Positions 13,893 to 22,099 of a stretch of 64,000 bases of DNA are shown piece after piece. Positions within the stretch are counted from its first letter, which is position 1. Each line of letters starts with the position of its first letter. The notes under the pieces were generated by a model. The model ran no database searches. It was not told the origin of the DNA and worked only from the letters and a program-made list of their open reading frames with translations. The stretch is from CAZAYY01 sp964489525 (lineage in GTDB: Bacteria > Chloroflexota > Anaerolineae > Anaerolineales > JABWBV01): NCBI GenBank assembly GCA_964489525.1, contig CAZAYY010000021.1, positions 1 through 64,000 on the forward strand, given 5' to 3'. The translations under genes were made by a program, and so were the position numbers.

Positions 13893-14105
13893 ATGGCGAT
13901 ATTTAAAGTCAGCTACGTTGTTATTGGCCGGGCACATCCCGGCACGATTGTAAACCTGCACCATCGCCCCCAGATTGGTGAGAGGGTGGAACTCAGCGAC
14001 GAAGAATTTATTATTGTGGAAGTAATTGACCTGATGCCTCCACGTGGAGAGTTCCACTTCATCCACGCCACCTGCCGCCCCATCACCGAACAAGAATCTG
14101 TCTAA
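13893..14105 (+). CDS. 70-residue unknown paired with the cNMP-binding protein
   Basis: Not recognised. It is strand-rich (FKVSYVVIG, GTIVNLHHRPQIGERVEL, EFIIVEVIDLMP, EFHFIHATCRPI) and looks like a small beta barrel or SH3-like domain with several histidines. AGGGGAAAACC precedes the ATG. The coding frame is clean and ends 13 bases before a strong terminator. Its position 11 bases after the cNMP-binding gene suggests a partner or effector of that sensor. The histidines and one cysteine could bind metal, but no known motif is present. Confidence 0.7.
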   Translation: MAIFKVSYVVIGRAHPGTIVNLHHRPQIGERVELSDEEFIIVEVIDLMPPRGEFHFIHATCRPITEQESV

Positions 14106-14117
14106 ACGCCCCTCATG

Positions 14118-14155
14118 ATCAAAAAAGGCCACCTGATAACGGTGGCCTTTTTGAT
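14118..14155. terminator. Bidirectional terminator
   Basis: AAAAAGGCCACC (14122-14133) and GGTGGCCTTTTT (14141-14152) form a perfect 12-bp stem with a 7-base loop and T or A runs on both sides. It serves the cNMP operon on the plus strand and hpf on the minus strand. Confidence 0.9.
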
Positions 14156-14200
14156 TTGGTTTATGTTGAGCCAGCTCCCCTTGCTGAAAAAACCACTCAC

Positions 14201-14782
14201 TTAACCAGCCTGGGTCTCAATCAGGGCATAGGTGCCATCCGAACGGCGGTAAAGCACATTAACTGAGCTGGTGTTGACATTATAGAACACAAAGAAATTA
14301 TCGTGGCCGAGCAGCGTCATTTGCTCAATGGCTTCTTCTTCGTCCATCGGCACCAGGATAAAACGCTTGCGCCGGGAAATAACAGGCGCTTCTTCAACCA
14401 CAGGTTCAAAGGGTAGGGCTTCAAGCGCTTCTTCTTCCATGGCGAAATCACCAGCCGATTTACCATCCCCGCGGCCGCGGTTGCGTTTCCCTTTATAACG
14501 GGCAATCTGGCGCTGCACTTTGTCCAGAGCCCGGTCAAACGCAACAAAAACATCATCCGCCTTTTCTTCCGAGCGCAAAATGAACCGGGTTCCGCGAACG
14601 GTGATTTGCGCCACTTCCCGGTCAGAAATATTTCGGGCGGTTTTCACGTGATCCAGATCGACGCGTACTTCGTCAATACCATTCAGGTACCGGTCCAACC
14701 GAGAGGCCCGTTTGCGAATGTATTCGTCTATCCGGTCGGTGACCGTCATATTCTTGCTATAAATTTCCACGTTAACGGTCAT
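14201..14782 (-). CDS. hpf: Ribosome hibernation promoting factor, long form
   Basis: This 193-residue protein dimerises 70S ribosomes into inactive 100S particles in stationary phase. Residues 1-100 are the S30AE/YfiA domain (VNVEIYSKNMTVTDRIDEYI, FVAFDRALDKVQRQIARYKGK) that binds at the decoding centre. A charged linker at 100-135 (KGKRNRGRGDGKSA) follows, and residues 140-193 form the dimerisation domain with the family signature NFFVFYNVNTSSVNVLYRR. The length is that of long HPF. AGGAGG lies about 7 bases before the ATG. It follows comF by 13 bases on the same strand, as in many Firmicutes and Chloroflexota, and ends at the bidirectional terminator. Confidence 0.96.
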   Translation of the reverse strand: MTVNVEIYSKNMTVTDRIDEYIRKRASRLDRYLNGIDEVRVDLDHVKTARNISDREVAQITVRGTRFILRSEEKADDVFVAFDRALDKVQRQIARYKGKRNRGRGDGKSAGDFAMEEEALEALPFEPVVEEAPVISRRKRFILVPMDEEEAIEQMTLLGHDNFFVFYNVNTSSVNVLYRRSDGTYALIETQAG

Positions 14783-14795
14783 AAGCTTGTTCCTC

Positions 14796-15548
14796 CTATA
14801 ATAAAGTTGGGTTGGATAAAGAATCGGGCAAACCCTTAAAGGCTGCCCGGCCCAGGGTGAAGATATACACTCCGACCGCCTGGGCTTGTTTCAGCGCTTC
14901 GGCTGCTGCGTTTGTGGTCGCTCCGGTAGTCATTACATCATCAATGAGGAGTACATTTTGTCCAGCAACCTGGCGCGGGTCGGCTCGAAATGCACCGGCC
15001 ATATTTGCGTGCCGGTCCACAATTGAAAGGCCTACCTGGGATTGAGTTTCGCGAACCCGACGTAAAGCGTCTGGCCGGTGAGGCAGGTTCAAAAACAAAG
15101 CAATCGGCAAAGAAATAAAGGCAGCCTGGTTATACCCCCTTGTGCGCATTCGATTTTCCGCTAATGGAACCGGGACCACCAGGGTCAGCGGCCATTGTTG
15201 GGCTTCAAGCATTTCTTTCGCCGGAAAAGCCAGGGCTTCTCCTAAAAACGCATTACCATGATACTTCAACTGATGGATTGCCTCCCGAAAAGGTCCATCA
15301 AAAACTGCATAAGAACGGGCTGCATCAAACAGAGGAGACTGTTTTGAACAATCCGGGCAGGTTCGCCCAGGAGATAACGGCAAACCGCAGCGGGAACAAA
15401 AAGGCTCGTGAATGACGGTTGTGTTATGCTGGCAGGCTGCACACCAGGCCGCTCCCACCGCACCGCATCCAGCACAGGTGGGTGGAAAAACCAGGCCTAC
15501 AGCAGCCCAGGCCCATTGGTAAAGTTCGTAGGCGGTCTTTCCCCGCAC
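14796..15548 (-). CDS. comF: ComF-family phosphoribosyltransferase-like protein
   Basis: This 250-residue protein begins with a zinc-finger module of four CxxC-type pairs (PPTCAGCGA, WCAACQ, CSRCGLPL, CPDCSK, residues 24-66). It is followed by a type I phosphoribosyltransferase domain with the PRPP loop NVLLIDDVMTTGATTNAA near residue 200. In competent bacteria ComF acts in the cytoplasm during uptake of single-stranded DNA. The start is a GTG at 15548, 14 bases beyond the tadC stop; the ribosome binding site is weak. Co-location with a Tad pilus locus is suggestive for DNA uptake, but many ComF genes sit in unrelated operons, so a competence role is inferred. Confidence 0.9.
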   Translation of the reverse strand: MRGKTAYELYQWAWAAVGLVFPPTCAGCGAVGAAWCAACQHNTTVIHEPFCSRCGLPLSPGRTCPDCSKQSPLFDAARSYAVFDGPFREAIHQLKYHGNAFLGEALAFPAKEMLEAQQWPLTLVVPVPLAENRMRTRGYNQAAFISLPIALFLNLPHRPDALRRVRETQSQVGLSIVDRHANMAGAFRADPRQVAGQNVLLIDDVMTTGATTNAAAEALKQAQAVGVYIFTLGRAAFKGLPDSLSNPTLL

Positions 15549-15562
15549 AAATCCATCCCTGG

Positions 15563-16510
15563 CTACAGCATTCCGCCCAACGCGGAATTCATCAGCAGCA
15601 AAGCTGCAGGGCCAAGAAGGATAATCATCAATGAAGGAAAGATTAAGAACGCCATCGGAAAAAGCATCTTAATCGGAGCTTTTTGAGCTTCTTCTTCCGC
15701 CATCTGGCGGCGTTTGACTCGCATGGCTTCCGATTGTACGCGAAGAATGTTCGAAAGGCTCACACCCAGCTGATCGCTTTGAATCACTGCTGCAACAAAG
15801 CTGGTGATCTCAGGAATGCCCACCCGATCGGCCATTTCGCGCATGGCTTCCCGCCGGGTTTTACCAAGCTGAATTTCGCGCAAAGCCCGGGCAAAAACCA
15901 GGGAAAGCTCGGTATCCCACTTGGCCTGCACGCGGCTCATGGCTGCCTCAAACCCCAGGCCGGCCTCCACACAAATCGTCAGCAGGTCAAGCGCATCGGG
16001 CAAAGCCCTGCGAATGTCTTTCTGACGGCGCTGGATTTTGCTGGTAAGCCAGAGTTCTGGCACAAAAAAGCCAAGCAGTGCAAACAACGCCGCCAGAATA
16101 AAACCCATTGAGCCTTTCAGGAAGCTGCCCTCCGGGGCAATATAGGAAATAAAAAGCATAAAAACCCCAATGGCAATCCCTGAAATTCGTAAGGTGAGAA
16201 AAACCGTTGGGTCCAGGTTGCGGGGGTTTCCCGCCAGTTCGAGTTTACGAGCGGTTTGTTGAATGGAGTTTTGAGGTGTGAAGCGCAAGGCAAAAGCGCC
16301 CATAGAACGCGCCATGGGAATCAACACACGTTCTGAAAACGATTGAGAAAGTTCAATTTGTTCGAGGTTTACGGTTTCACCGGTAATTGCGAACTCAGCC
16401 AGGCGGGCTTCCAGAGGGTCTTCGTCATCAGTGCGCAGGCCAATCACAACCAGGATAATGGCCACAACCAGAATGACGCCAGCAATGATCAGTAATGGCA
16501 CAAGATTCAT
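15563..16510 (-). CDS. tadC: Tad pilus inner-membrane platform protein TadC
   Basis: This 315-residue protein of the GspF/TadC family has an N-terminal membrane helix (residues 4-25), two or three helices around 105-160, a cytoplasmic four-helix-type domain with the family signature LPDALDLLTICVEAGLGFEAA near residue 175, and two C-terminal helices (275-312). Together with TadB it forms the platform on which the CpaF ATPase works to add Flp subunits. AAGGAG precedes the ATG. It follows tadB by 74 bases. The length and order tadA-tadB-tadC match the canonical Tad cluster. Confidence 0.94.
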   Translation of the reverse strand: MNLVPLLIIAGVILVVAIILVVIGLRTDDEDPLEARLAEFAITGETVNLEQIELSQSFSERVLIPMARSMGAFALRFTPQNSIQQTARKLELAGNPRNLDPTVFLTLRISGIAIGVFMLFISYIAPEGSFLKGSMGFILAALFALLGFFVPELWLTSKIQRRQKDIRRALPDALDLLTICVEAGLGFEAAMSRVQAKWDTELSLVFARALREIQLGKTRREAMREMADRVGIPEITSFVAAVIQSDQLGVSLSNILRVQSEAMRVKRRQMAEEEAQKAPIKMLFPMAFLIFPSLMIILLGPAALLLMNSALGGML

Positions 16511-16584
16511 AAAAACTCCTTGTTGTAGGGTTAATACCGAAATTTTGAATCAACCAAACGCATAGCAGCCAGCCAGGCTTGTGG

Positions 16585-17544
16585 CTAAATCTCGATATCG
16601 GCAACCTTGTTCATTGCAAAATAACCAGCGACAATCATTAAACCGCCGGTAACCAGTATGGGAATACCGCACATGCGATTGCCTGGTAAGAAAAATTGCT
16701 CCATGTAGCTTCGGTTAACAAACCACAGGAACAGCGCCAAAGCAATCGGCATAATCGCCAGAATGCGGCCTGAATACAAAACCTGGGCAACCAGGGTTTG
16801 AATTTCCCGTTTAATCCGGATGCGTTCACGAATGGTAAAAGCAATGATATCCAAAATTTCGGAGAGATCACCACCGACCTCGCGTTGGATGTTCATGGCT
16901 GTGATAATAAAGTCCAGGTCTTCACTGGGAATGCGGCGCAGCAAGTTGTTTAACGCCTCTGGCATCGGTAAGCCGAGTGCCATTTCGCGAACTACCCGGC
17001 GAAACTCATCGCTAATTGGGGTGGGCAGTTCTTTTGCAACCGCCTCCATTGCCTGGACTGGCGAATAGCCCGCCCGCAGCCCATTGACCATCAGGCTGAG
17101 CATATCGGGAAGCTGGTCATTAAACGACTGCAGGCGCTTGGTTTTCTGGCTGTTTACATAAGCACGTGGCAAAAACGGACCAATGGCAGCCAATAAAATT
17201 GCGCCAATCTCGCCACCACCGTACATATAGCCAATGAAACCCAAGAAAGCAGAAGCAATAATAATCAGCGCCACATACTCGCCCGGCTTTAGCTTTAAAT
17301 CGGCCTGGGCAAGCTCTTTTTTGATTCTCTCGCCAAAGTTCGTGCGTTCAACCCGAGCACCAATCCAATCGGTCAGGGGTGTAGAGTCTTTCTTGGGACC
17401 TTCTGCAATGAGCGGTTCGTCATAAATCTGCCCCAGGCGTTCATCCACAAGCGAGCGCTGGTTGCGCACGGTTACAAAACCAGCGATAAGAATCACGATC
17501 CCGAGGATACCGCCAATCACCAGGATTACGGTTACAAAATCCAT
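16585..17544 (-). CDS. tadB: Tad pilus inner-membrane platform protein TadB
   Basis: This 319-residue paralogue of TadC has an N-terminal helix at residues 5-25, helices at 90-135, and the central GspF-like domain with QLPDMLSLMVNGLRAGYSPVQAM and IPSEDLDFIITAMNIQREVGGDL. Two C-terminal helices end FAMNKVADIEI. It should pair with TadC as the pilus platform. GGAGG lies about 8 bases before the ATG. It starts 24 bases after the CpaF stop and ends 74 bases before tadC, so all are co-transcribed. Confidence 0.94.
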   Translation of the reverse strand: MDFVTVILVIGGILGIVILIAGFVTVRNQRSLVDERLGQIYDEPLIAEGPKKDSTPLTDWIGARVERTNFGERIKKELAQADLKLKPGEYVALIIIASAFLGFIGYMYGGGEIGAILLAAIGPFLPRAYVNSQKTKRLQSFNDQLPDMLSLMVNGLRAGYSPVQAMEAVAKELPTPISDEFRRVVREMALGLPMPEALNNLLRRIPSEDLDFIITAMNIQREVGGDLSEILDIIAFTIRERIRIKREIQTLVAQVLYSGRILAIMPIALALFLWFVNRSYMEQFFLPGNRMCGIPILVTGGLMIVAGYFAMNKVADIEI

Positions 17545-17568
17545 CTTTCAGGCCTCCATTCGACCGGG

Positions 17569-18996
17569 TTACTTACGCCTTTGCTGAGCAAGGCCAAAAA
17601 TTGTGGGCGGCAAATGAATGCCCGCCGCTTCAATTTTATCCATAAATTTGGGCCGCAGGCCGGTTGGGCGCAATCGACCCATAATTTTTCCGTTTTCCAA
17701 CCCGGTTTGCTCAAACACAAAAATGTCTGTGGTCGTAATAACGGTGCCCTCCATCCCAGTGACTTCGGTGATGTAAACCACCTTGCGCGTGCCATCGCGC
17801 ATCCGTTCCTGGTGGACAATCAAATCAACCGCGGAAGAGATTTGCTCTCGAATCGCTTTGACGGGCAATTCCATCCCCGCCATTAATGTCATGGTTTCGA
17901 GGCGAGAGAGGGTGTCGCGTGGGCTGTTGGAGTGGGCTGTGGTCATCGAACCATCGTGGCCGGTGTTCATGGCCTGGAGCATGTCCAGGGCGGCTTCATC
18001 ACGAATTTCCCCGACCACGATCCGGTCGGGGCGCATACGTAGGGCGTTAATCACGAGGTGGCGAATGGTAATTTCACCCCGGCCTTCAATGTTGGCCGGG
18101 CGCGATTCCAACGTCACCACATGCTCCTGGCGAAGCTGCAGTTCGGCCGCGTTTTCAATGGTCAAAATCCGTTCATCGGCAGGAATAAAACTGGAGAGAA
18201 TGTTGAGCAGGGTGGTTTTGCCAGAACCAGTGCCGCCCGACACCACAATGTTGAGACGGGCCATCACACAGGCTCGCAAAAATTGGAGCGCTTCAGGGGT
18301 CAGCGAACCAAACTCAACCAGCTGCTCCACCGTGATGGGCACTTTCGAAAACTTTCGGATGGTCAGGGTGGGGCCCACCAGGGAAATCGGAGGAATCACG
18401 GCATTTACACGGGAACCGTCAGGAAGACGAGCATCTACATAGGGGCTGGATTCGTCAATCCGACGGCCCAGGGGCGCCACAATCCGGTCGATAATGCGCA
18501 TCACATGGTCATCACTTTCAAAAGTTACCGGCACTCGTTCAATCCGACCTTTACGTTCAATGTAGATATTCTTGGCCCCGTTAACCATAATTTCCGAAAT
18601 TCCTTCGGCATCAATCAGCTCTTGCAGCGGGCCAAAACCAAGAATTTCAGCTGAGATTTGTTCAAACAAGCGCTGCCGTTCCGGCCGGGTGAGAATGATT
18701 TTTTCTTCCGCCAGAATTTGTTCAAAAAGTTCCTGGATTGTGCGCTTTACCTCAGCCGTTTTCGATACGTCAATCGAAGGATCCAATTCAGCCAATAAAC
18801 GATTCTGAACGCGCGTCTTTAAATCAAAATAGGTGTTTTGTTGAGGACTGACACCTGGAGGGGCAACCCGGCGCGTGCGCAGCGCTGCCAGGCGAGATTC
18901 TTCATCGCCGGAAGACGGCCCGCCAGCAGAACCTGGGGTTTGGGGTTTTCCGGGCTGCTGCTGTCCTTGTTCAATTCTTCTCAGTAATGACGACAT
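17569..18996 (-). CDS. cpaF: Tad pilus assembly ATPase CpaF/TadA
   Basis: This 475-residue cytoplasmic secretion ATPase powers Flp pilus assembly. Residues 1-50 are a proline/glutamine-rich linker. Residues 50-190 form the N-terminal domain (FGPLQELIDAEGISEIMVNG is the CpaF signature). The RecA-like domain holds Walker A VSGGTGSGKTTLLNIL (near 265), the Asp box DRIVVGEIRDEAALDMLQAM and the His box DGSMTTAHSNSPRDTLSRL. The length is typical for TadA/CpaF. GAGGAG precedes the ATG and the gene lies 19 bases after cpaE. It is the clearest marker that this is a Tad rather than a type IVa pilus locus. Confidence 0.96.
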   Translation of the reverse strand: MSSLLRRIEQGQQQPGKPQTPGSAGGPSSGDEESRLAALRTRRVAPPGVSPQQNTYFDLKTRVQNRLLAELDPSIDVSKTAEVKRTIQELFEQILAEEKIILTRPERQRLFEQISAEILGFGPLQELIDAEGISEIMVNGAKNIYIERKGRIERVPVTFESDDHVMRIIDRIVAPLGRRIDESSPYVDARLPDGSRVNAVIPPISLVGPTLTIRKFSKVPITVEQLVEFGSLTPEALQFLRACVMARLNIVVSGGTGSGKTTLLNILSSFIPADERILTIENAAELQLRQEHVVTLESRPANIEGRGEITIRHLVINALRMRPDRIVVGEIRDEAALDMLQAMNTGHDGSMTTAHSNSPRDTLSRLETMTLMAGMELPVKAIREQISSAVDLIVHQERMRDGTRKVVYITEVTGMEGTVITTTDIFVFEQTGLENGKIMGRLRPTGLRPKFMDKIEAAGIHLPPTIFGLAQQRRK

Positions 18997-19015
18997 TCTT
19001 TACTCCTCACACAGA

Positions 19016-20257
19016 TTATTTTCGTCCCAATCGCAAAGACTCAACAGATTCAGGTTCCATTAAAAATTTATGGACTGCTTCCGCAACGCTGGTAATTCCT
19101 TTTGCAACCGGTTGTGAACGATTTTTTGGATCGATCATAAAAGGAACACCACGGTTCACAGATGGCACCACAATTCTTTCATCAAAAGGCAGAATTACAG
19201 TAAACTCCTTTTTCAGGTTCGCACTCACCCTTTCCGGGGTGATGGTGATGCGTTTGTCGTACTTATTCATCAAGAACAGGATATTGGCACTGTTGATGCC
19301 CATCACATTGGCTACCTCAAAGAAGGAGCGCATCGCAGCAATCGAGGGAATATCCTGTGTGGTTACAGCCAGAATCACGTCACTGGCATCGAGGGCAGCA
19401 ATTGTGCTGTCGGTTAACGCCGGAACAGTATCCACCAACACATAATCATAAATATTCCGGCAAAACTCCAACACTTTGAGAAACTGGTCACCGCTGATTT
19501 CTTCCGCCAGTTCCGGGCGGGGTGGCGCTGGCAGAATTTTTACACCAGAGTCATGGGTAACCACAACATTTTCAACCACCTCGCGTTCAAGTTTATCGGC
19601 TCGAATCGTCAGGTCACCAATGTGATTTTTGGCTTGCTGGTTGAAAAAAATGGATACATTGCCAAAGTGAAGGTTTCCATCCACCACAAGCACATTTTTA
19701 CCTTCTTGTTTCAGATGGACCGCCAGGTTGGTCAGCAAGGTGGTGCAGCCATTGCCACCCTTTGGACTGTAAACCGAAACAATCACGCCATTTACGCTTC
19801 CGGCCTGTGCACTCATTTGAATCGGGCCAGAACCCGGCTTGGCGGCAACCACCGAAGTGGCTTTCTCGCGCTCTTCAGCAGCCATTTTCCCTGCCCGGCG
19901 GATGGCCGAAATCAGCTCATCAATGTTGGGCGGTTTGGTCAGAAAATCGCGAGCGCCAGCCAACATGGCCCGGCGCATGTAGTTTGGATCCCCTTGAACT
20001 GATAGGATTACGATTTGCGCCCACGCCTGCGACTGGCGGATTTTTTCAGTGGCAGTAATACCATCCATATCGGGCATATTGATGTCCATCAATATGACGT
20101 CGGGCTTGAGGGCATTCGTCGATTCAATAGCCTCTTTGCCCGTTTTTGCCATGCCAACCACTTCTACATCCGCCTCAAACTGCAGCAGTTTGCGGATGTT
20201 ATCGCGAGTTTCAGCAATATCATCAACAATCAGGACACGTATCTTTCCTGGCGCCAT
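19016..20257 (-). CDS. cpaE: CpaE/TadZ-like protein with N-terminal receiver domain and atypical Walker A
   Basis: This 413-residue protein positions the Tad machinery at the pole. Residues 1-120 are a complete response-regulator receiver: acidic pair VLIVDD, phospho-acceptor Asp in DVILMDINMPDMDG, Thr/Ser region IVILSVQG and Lys in DFLTKPP. From residue 155 a MinD/ParA-like domain follows. Its P-loop reads SPKGGNGCTTLLTNLA: the deviant first Lys of the MinD class is present, but the usual GKTT lysine is replaced by Cys. ATP binding may therefore be weak or altered, as in other TadZ proteins. Since Asp is present in the receiver, phosphorylation is possible, perhaps by the nearby histidine kinase (inference). 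The ATG at 20257 was preferred over a TTG six bases upstream. Confidence 0.92.
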   Translation of the reverse strand: MAPGKIRVLIVDDIAETRDNIRKLLQFEADVEVVGMAKTGKEAIESTNALKPDVILMDINMPDMDGITATEKIRQSQAWAQIVILSVQGDPNYMRRAMLAGARDFLTKPPNIDELISAIRRAGKMAAEEREKATSVVAAKPGSGPIQMSAQAGSVNGVIVSVYSPKGGNGCTTLLTNLAVHLKQEGKNVLVVDGNLHFGNVSIFFNQQAKNHIGDLTIRADKLEREVVENVVVTHDSGVKILPAPPRPELAEEISGDQFLKVLEFCRNIYDYVLVDTVPALTDSTIAALDASDVILAVTTQDIPSIAAMRSFFEVANVMGINSANILFLMNKYDKRITITPERVSANLKKEFTVILPFDERIVVPSVNRGVPFMIDPKNRSQPVAKGITSVAEAVHKFLMEPESVESLRLGRK

Positions 20258-20285
20258 AAACAAACAACCTTTTATTCGCTACCCG

Positions 20286-21479
20286 CTATGGGGTGACAGC
20301 ATCGTTACGCAATGGGGGCAGCTGCAGTTGATCCACTCTCGGCTCAAAACCATAAGGCAGTTTGAGCGGTAAGGGGATGTTATATTGGTTGAGCAAAAAC
20401 TGCAAAGTGACCGCCTCGGTTTGGACAACCCCTTCATCGCGAGCCGAGCGCATGGCCAGGGTGAGCTGTGCGCCGCTGAACATGGCGTAATTAAGGGCGA
20501 CTGCGTCTTGTGGAGAAACAATCAAGGTAATCACATCAGGAGGTAGCGGTTTTTCAGGGGCAACCTGCTCCGCAGGGACGGCTTCCGGGTTGGCGGGGTC
20601 TGGTGTTGGGGTGGGTTGGGCAGCCTGCTCGGCCAGTTCCTTTTCGTAGGCTTCATCTTCTTCGGTTTTGAACGAACCCACCTGCAGTACAATCGCATTT
20701 TGGACGAGGGTTTGGCTCACCAGCCGTGGGCGCTGAGGTTCGGAAGGTACCACATGGAACGGCTGACTGAGGGTTTCATTCAGGTCTACCCGGCCAATCG
20801 GCGAAACGGCACCGCCCGAAATTATTTGTGCGGTCAGAATTTCCATCAGTTCATCCGTGGTCACCGAAGCACTGGCACCTTCTTCAGTGCCGCTGCCCAA
20901 AACAATCGAGGGACCCGGAGCAATAATCGCGGAGGAATAGTTGGGCAGAATGGATTGGAAGTCAACATCCAGGTCCACCAGCTGAGCAGTCATAATCACA
21001 TTGACATGATCGCCCTTGCGCAAACCAAAGGCAACGGCTGATAAACGCGAAATAGGAATGGAGACTGCCACCTGGCCAGGAGGAATTTGCAAAGCAGCAT
21101 CGGAACCATAGCTGGAAAGCCCTTCAATGCTGTCTACAATCATGGCAGGGGTGAGGAAAACTCCTGGTTCCATGTCGTACCGGGCCCGCATGCCAATTAC
21201 CTGGGTCATATCGGTAATCAAAAGCCCGGCCACAGGGTCATCACGCGAAATAGAAACCATGGTTACCACATCTTCACTGATCACCTCTGAACGGGCAATG
21301 CGTTGGGTGGTAATGACAACGTTCAAAGGAACTGGGGTTGGGGTTGGCTGTACCTCCGGCACCAAAGGCACCTGGGTTTCACCACCACCTCCCGCAAGGC
21401 GGGGAAGTAATATGGCTACTGCACCAATCAAAACGATTAATACTAAGCCTAAGAGTAAAAACAATCTGCCTCGACGCAT
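20286..21479 (-). CDS. cpaB: Flp pilus assembly protein CpaB/RcpC
   Basis: This 397-residue exported protein has a basic start and one membrane helix at residues 5-25 (RLFLLLGLVLIVLIGAVAIL). A SAF/AFP-like periplasmic domain with the family pattern IARSEVISEDVVTMVSI and IPPGQVAVSIPISRLSAVA follows. Proline- and threonine-rich spacers lie near residues 40-50 and 300-330 (TPTPDPANPEAVPAE). RcpC-type proteins stabilise the pore and may bind peptidoglycan. TAGGAGG lies 7 bases before the ATG at 21479. It begins the assembly-gene block, 340 bases after flp. Confidence 0.92.
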   Translation of the reverse strand: MRRGRLFLLLGLVLIVLIGAVAILLPRLAGGGGETQVPLVPEVQPTPTPVPLNVVITTQRIARSEVISEDVVTMVSISRDDPVAGLLITDMTQVIGMRARYDMEPGVFLTPAMIVDSIEGLSSYGSDAALQIPPGQVAVSIPISRLSAVAFGLRKGDHVNVIMTAQLVDLDVDFQSILPNYSSAIIAPGPSIVLGSGTEEGASASVTTDELMEILTAQIISGGAVSPIGRVDLNETLSQPFHVVPSEPQRPRLVSQTLVQNAIVLQVGSFKTEEDEAYEKELAEQAAQPTPTPDPANPEAVPAEQVAPEKPLPPDVITLIVSPQDAVALNYAMFSGAQLTLAMRSARDEGVVQTEAVTLQFLLNQYNIPLPLKLPYGFEPRVDQLQLPPLRNDAVTP

Positions 21480-21762
21480 TGACTTGCCTCCTAACAAAAG
21501 GTTGTCGGAATCATTTATCTAATTTTACATTAAATACTTAAAAAAAGCGAACATGTGTATACCACATTATTCCCATTACCCCCCTGTTTTTTCGCTTTTG
21601 CCCTGGTCCTTACCCAAAAAATCACATAACTGCTCACTCAATCCCCAAAAAACTCATCCCCATGAGGAAAAAGCCGCAAGGGAAGGTTGGGGTGGGGACA
21701 TTTCAAATGGACACCTGGTAACGAAAATCCCAAGGCTTCGCTGTTTGGCAAGTGCAAACTTA
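21480..21762. other. Non-coding spacer between flp and cpaB
   Basis: AT-rich next to cpaB, with a possible weak -10 (TAAAAT on the minus strand near 21515-21530) but no convincing -35. No gene or riboswitch recognised. If it has no promoter, the assembly genes depend on readthrough of the terminator at 21766-21794. Confidence 0.35.
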
Positions 21763-21765
21763 AAA

Positions 21766-21794
21766 CATAAAGGGCTCTTTTGGAGCCCTTTATG
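21766..21794 (-). terminator. Terminator after flp, before the assembly genes
   Basis: CATAAAGGGCTC (21766-21777) and GAGCCCTTTATG (21783-21794) form a perfect 12-bp stem with a 5-base loop, followed by TTTTAA on the minus strand. Placed 28 bases after the flp stop, it would make most transcripts carry only the pilin. Confidence 0.85.
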
Positions 21795-21821
21795 TGCAGA
21801 GCCAATTTGTGCGCGCTCTAA

Positions 21822-21974
21822 TTAGATGTTAGAAATGATGTTCGAGAAAACATTACCGATGGCCGGTCCGAGCAGGGCAAGAATAACGATAACAACAACT
21901 GCAACCAATACAAGAATCAACGCATATTCAACAAGACCCTGGCCCTTTTCTTGTTCTTTAGGAGCGAATAACAC
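21822..21974 (-). CDS. flp: Flp-type pilin precursor (50 aa)
   Basis: This is the major subunit of the Tad pilus. The 50-residue precursor starts at a GTG with AGGAGG 8 bases upstream and reads LFAPKEQEKGQGLVEYALIL, then an almost pure Val/Ile/Leu helix, and ends GPAIGNVFSNIISNI. The G-Q-G-L-V-E-Y-A motif is the Flp hallmark: a TadV/CpaA prepilin peptidase cuts after the Gly and Glu/Tyr guide assembly. No prepilin peptidase gene is in the window. A strong promoter lies upstream (22032-22060) and a strong terminator downstream, as expected for an abundant pilin. It is the first gene of the Tad transcript. The gene is small and easy to miss. Confidence 0.93.
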   Translation of the reverse strand: MLFAPKEQEKGQGLVEYALILVLVAVVVIVILALLGPAIGNVFSNIISNI

Positions 21975-22031
21975 AGAAATCACCTCCTTTCTTCGCAAAG
22001 TGTACCTTCATAAAATGGAAAGTCTGAAAAG

Positions 22032-22060
22032 ATTATAGACGATTTTTTTAATTGACGCAA
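22032..22060 (-). promoter_or_regulatory. flp promoter
   Basis: Minus strand: TTGCGT (complement of 22055-22060), 17-base spacer, TATAAT (complement of 22032-22037). The transcript would have a leader of about 50 bases with AGGAGG before flp. Confidence 0.75.
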
Positions 22061-22099
22061 TAGTACTAAAGGCGTAATCTGAAAGATTTTTATTTTTTA

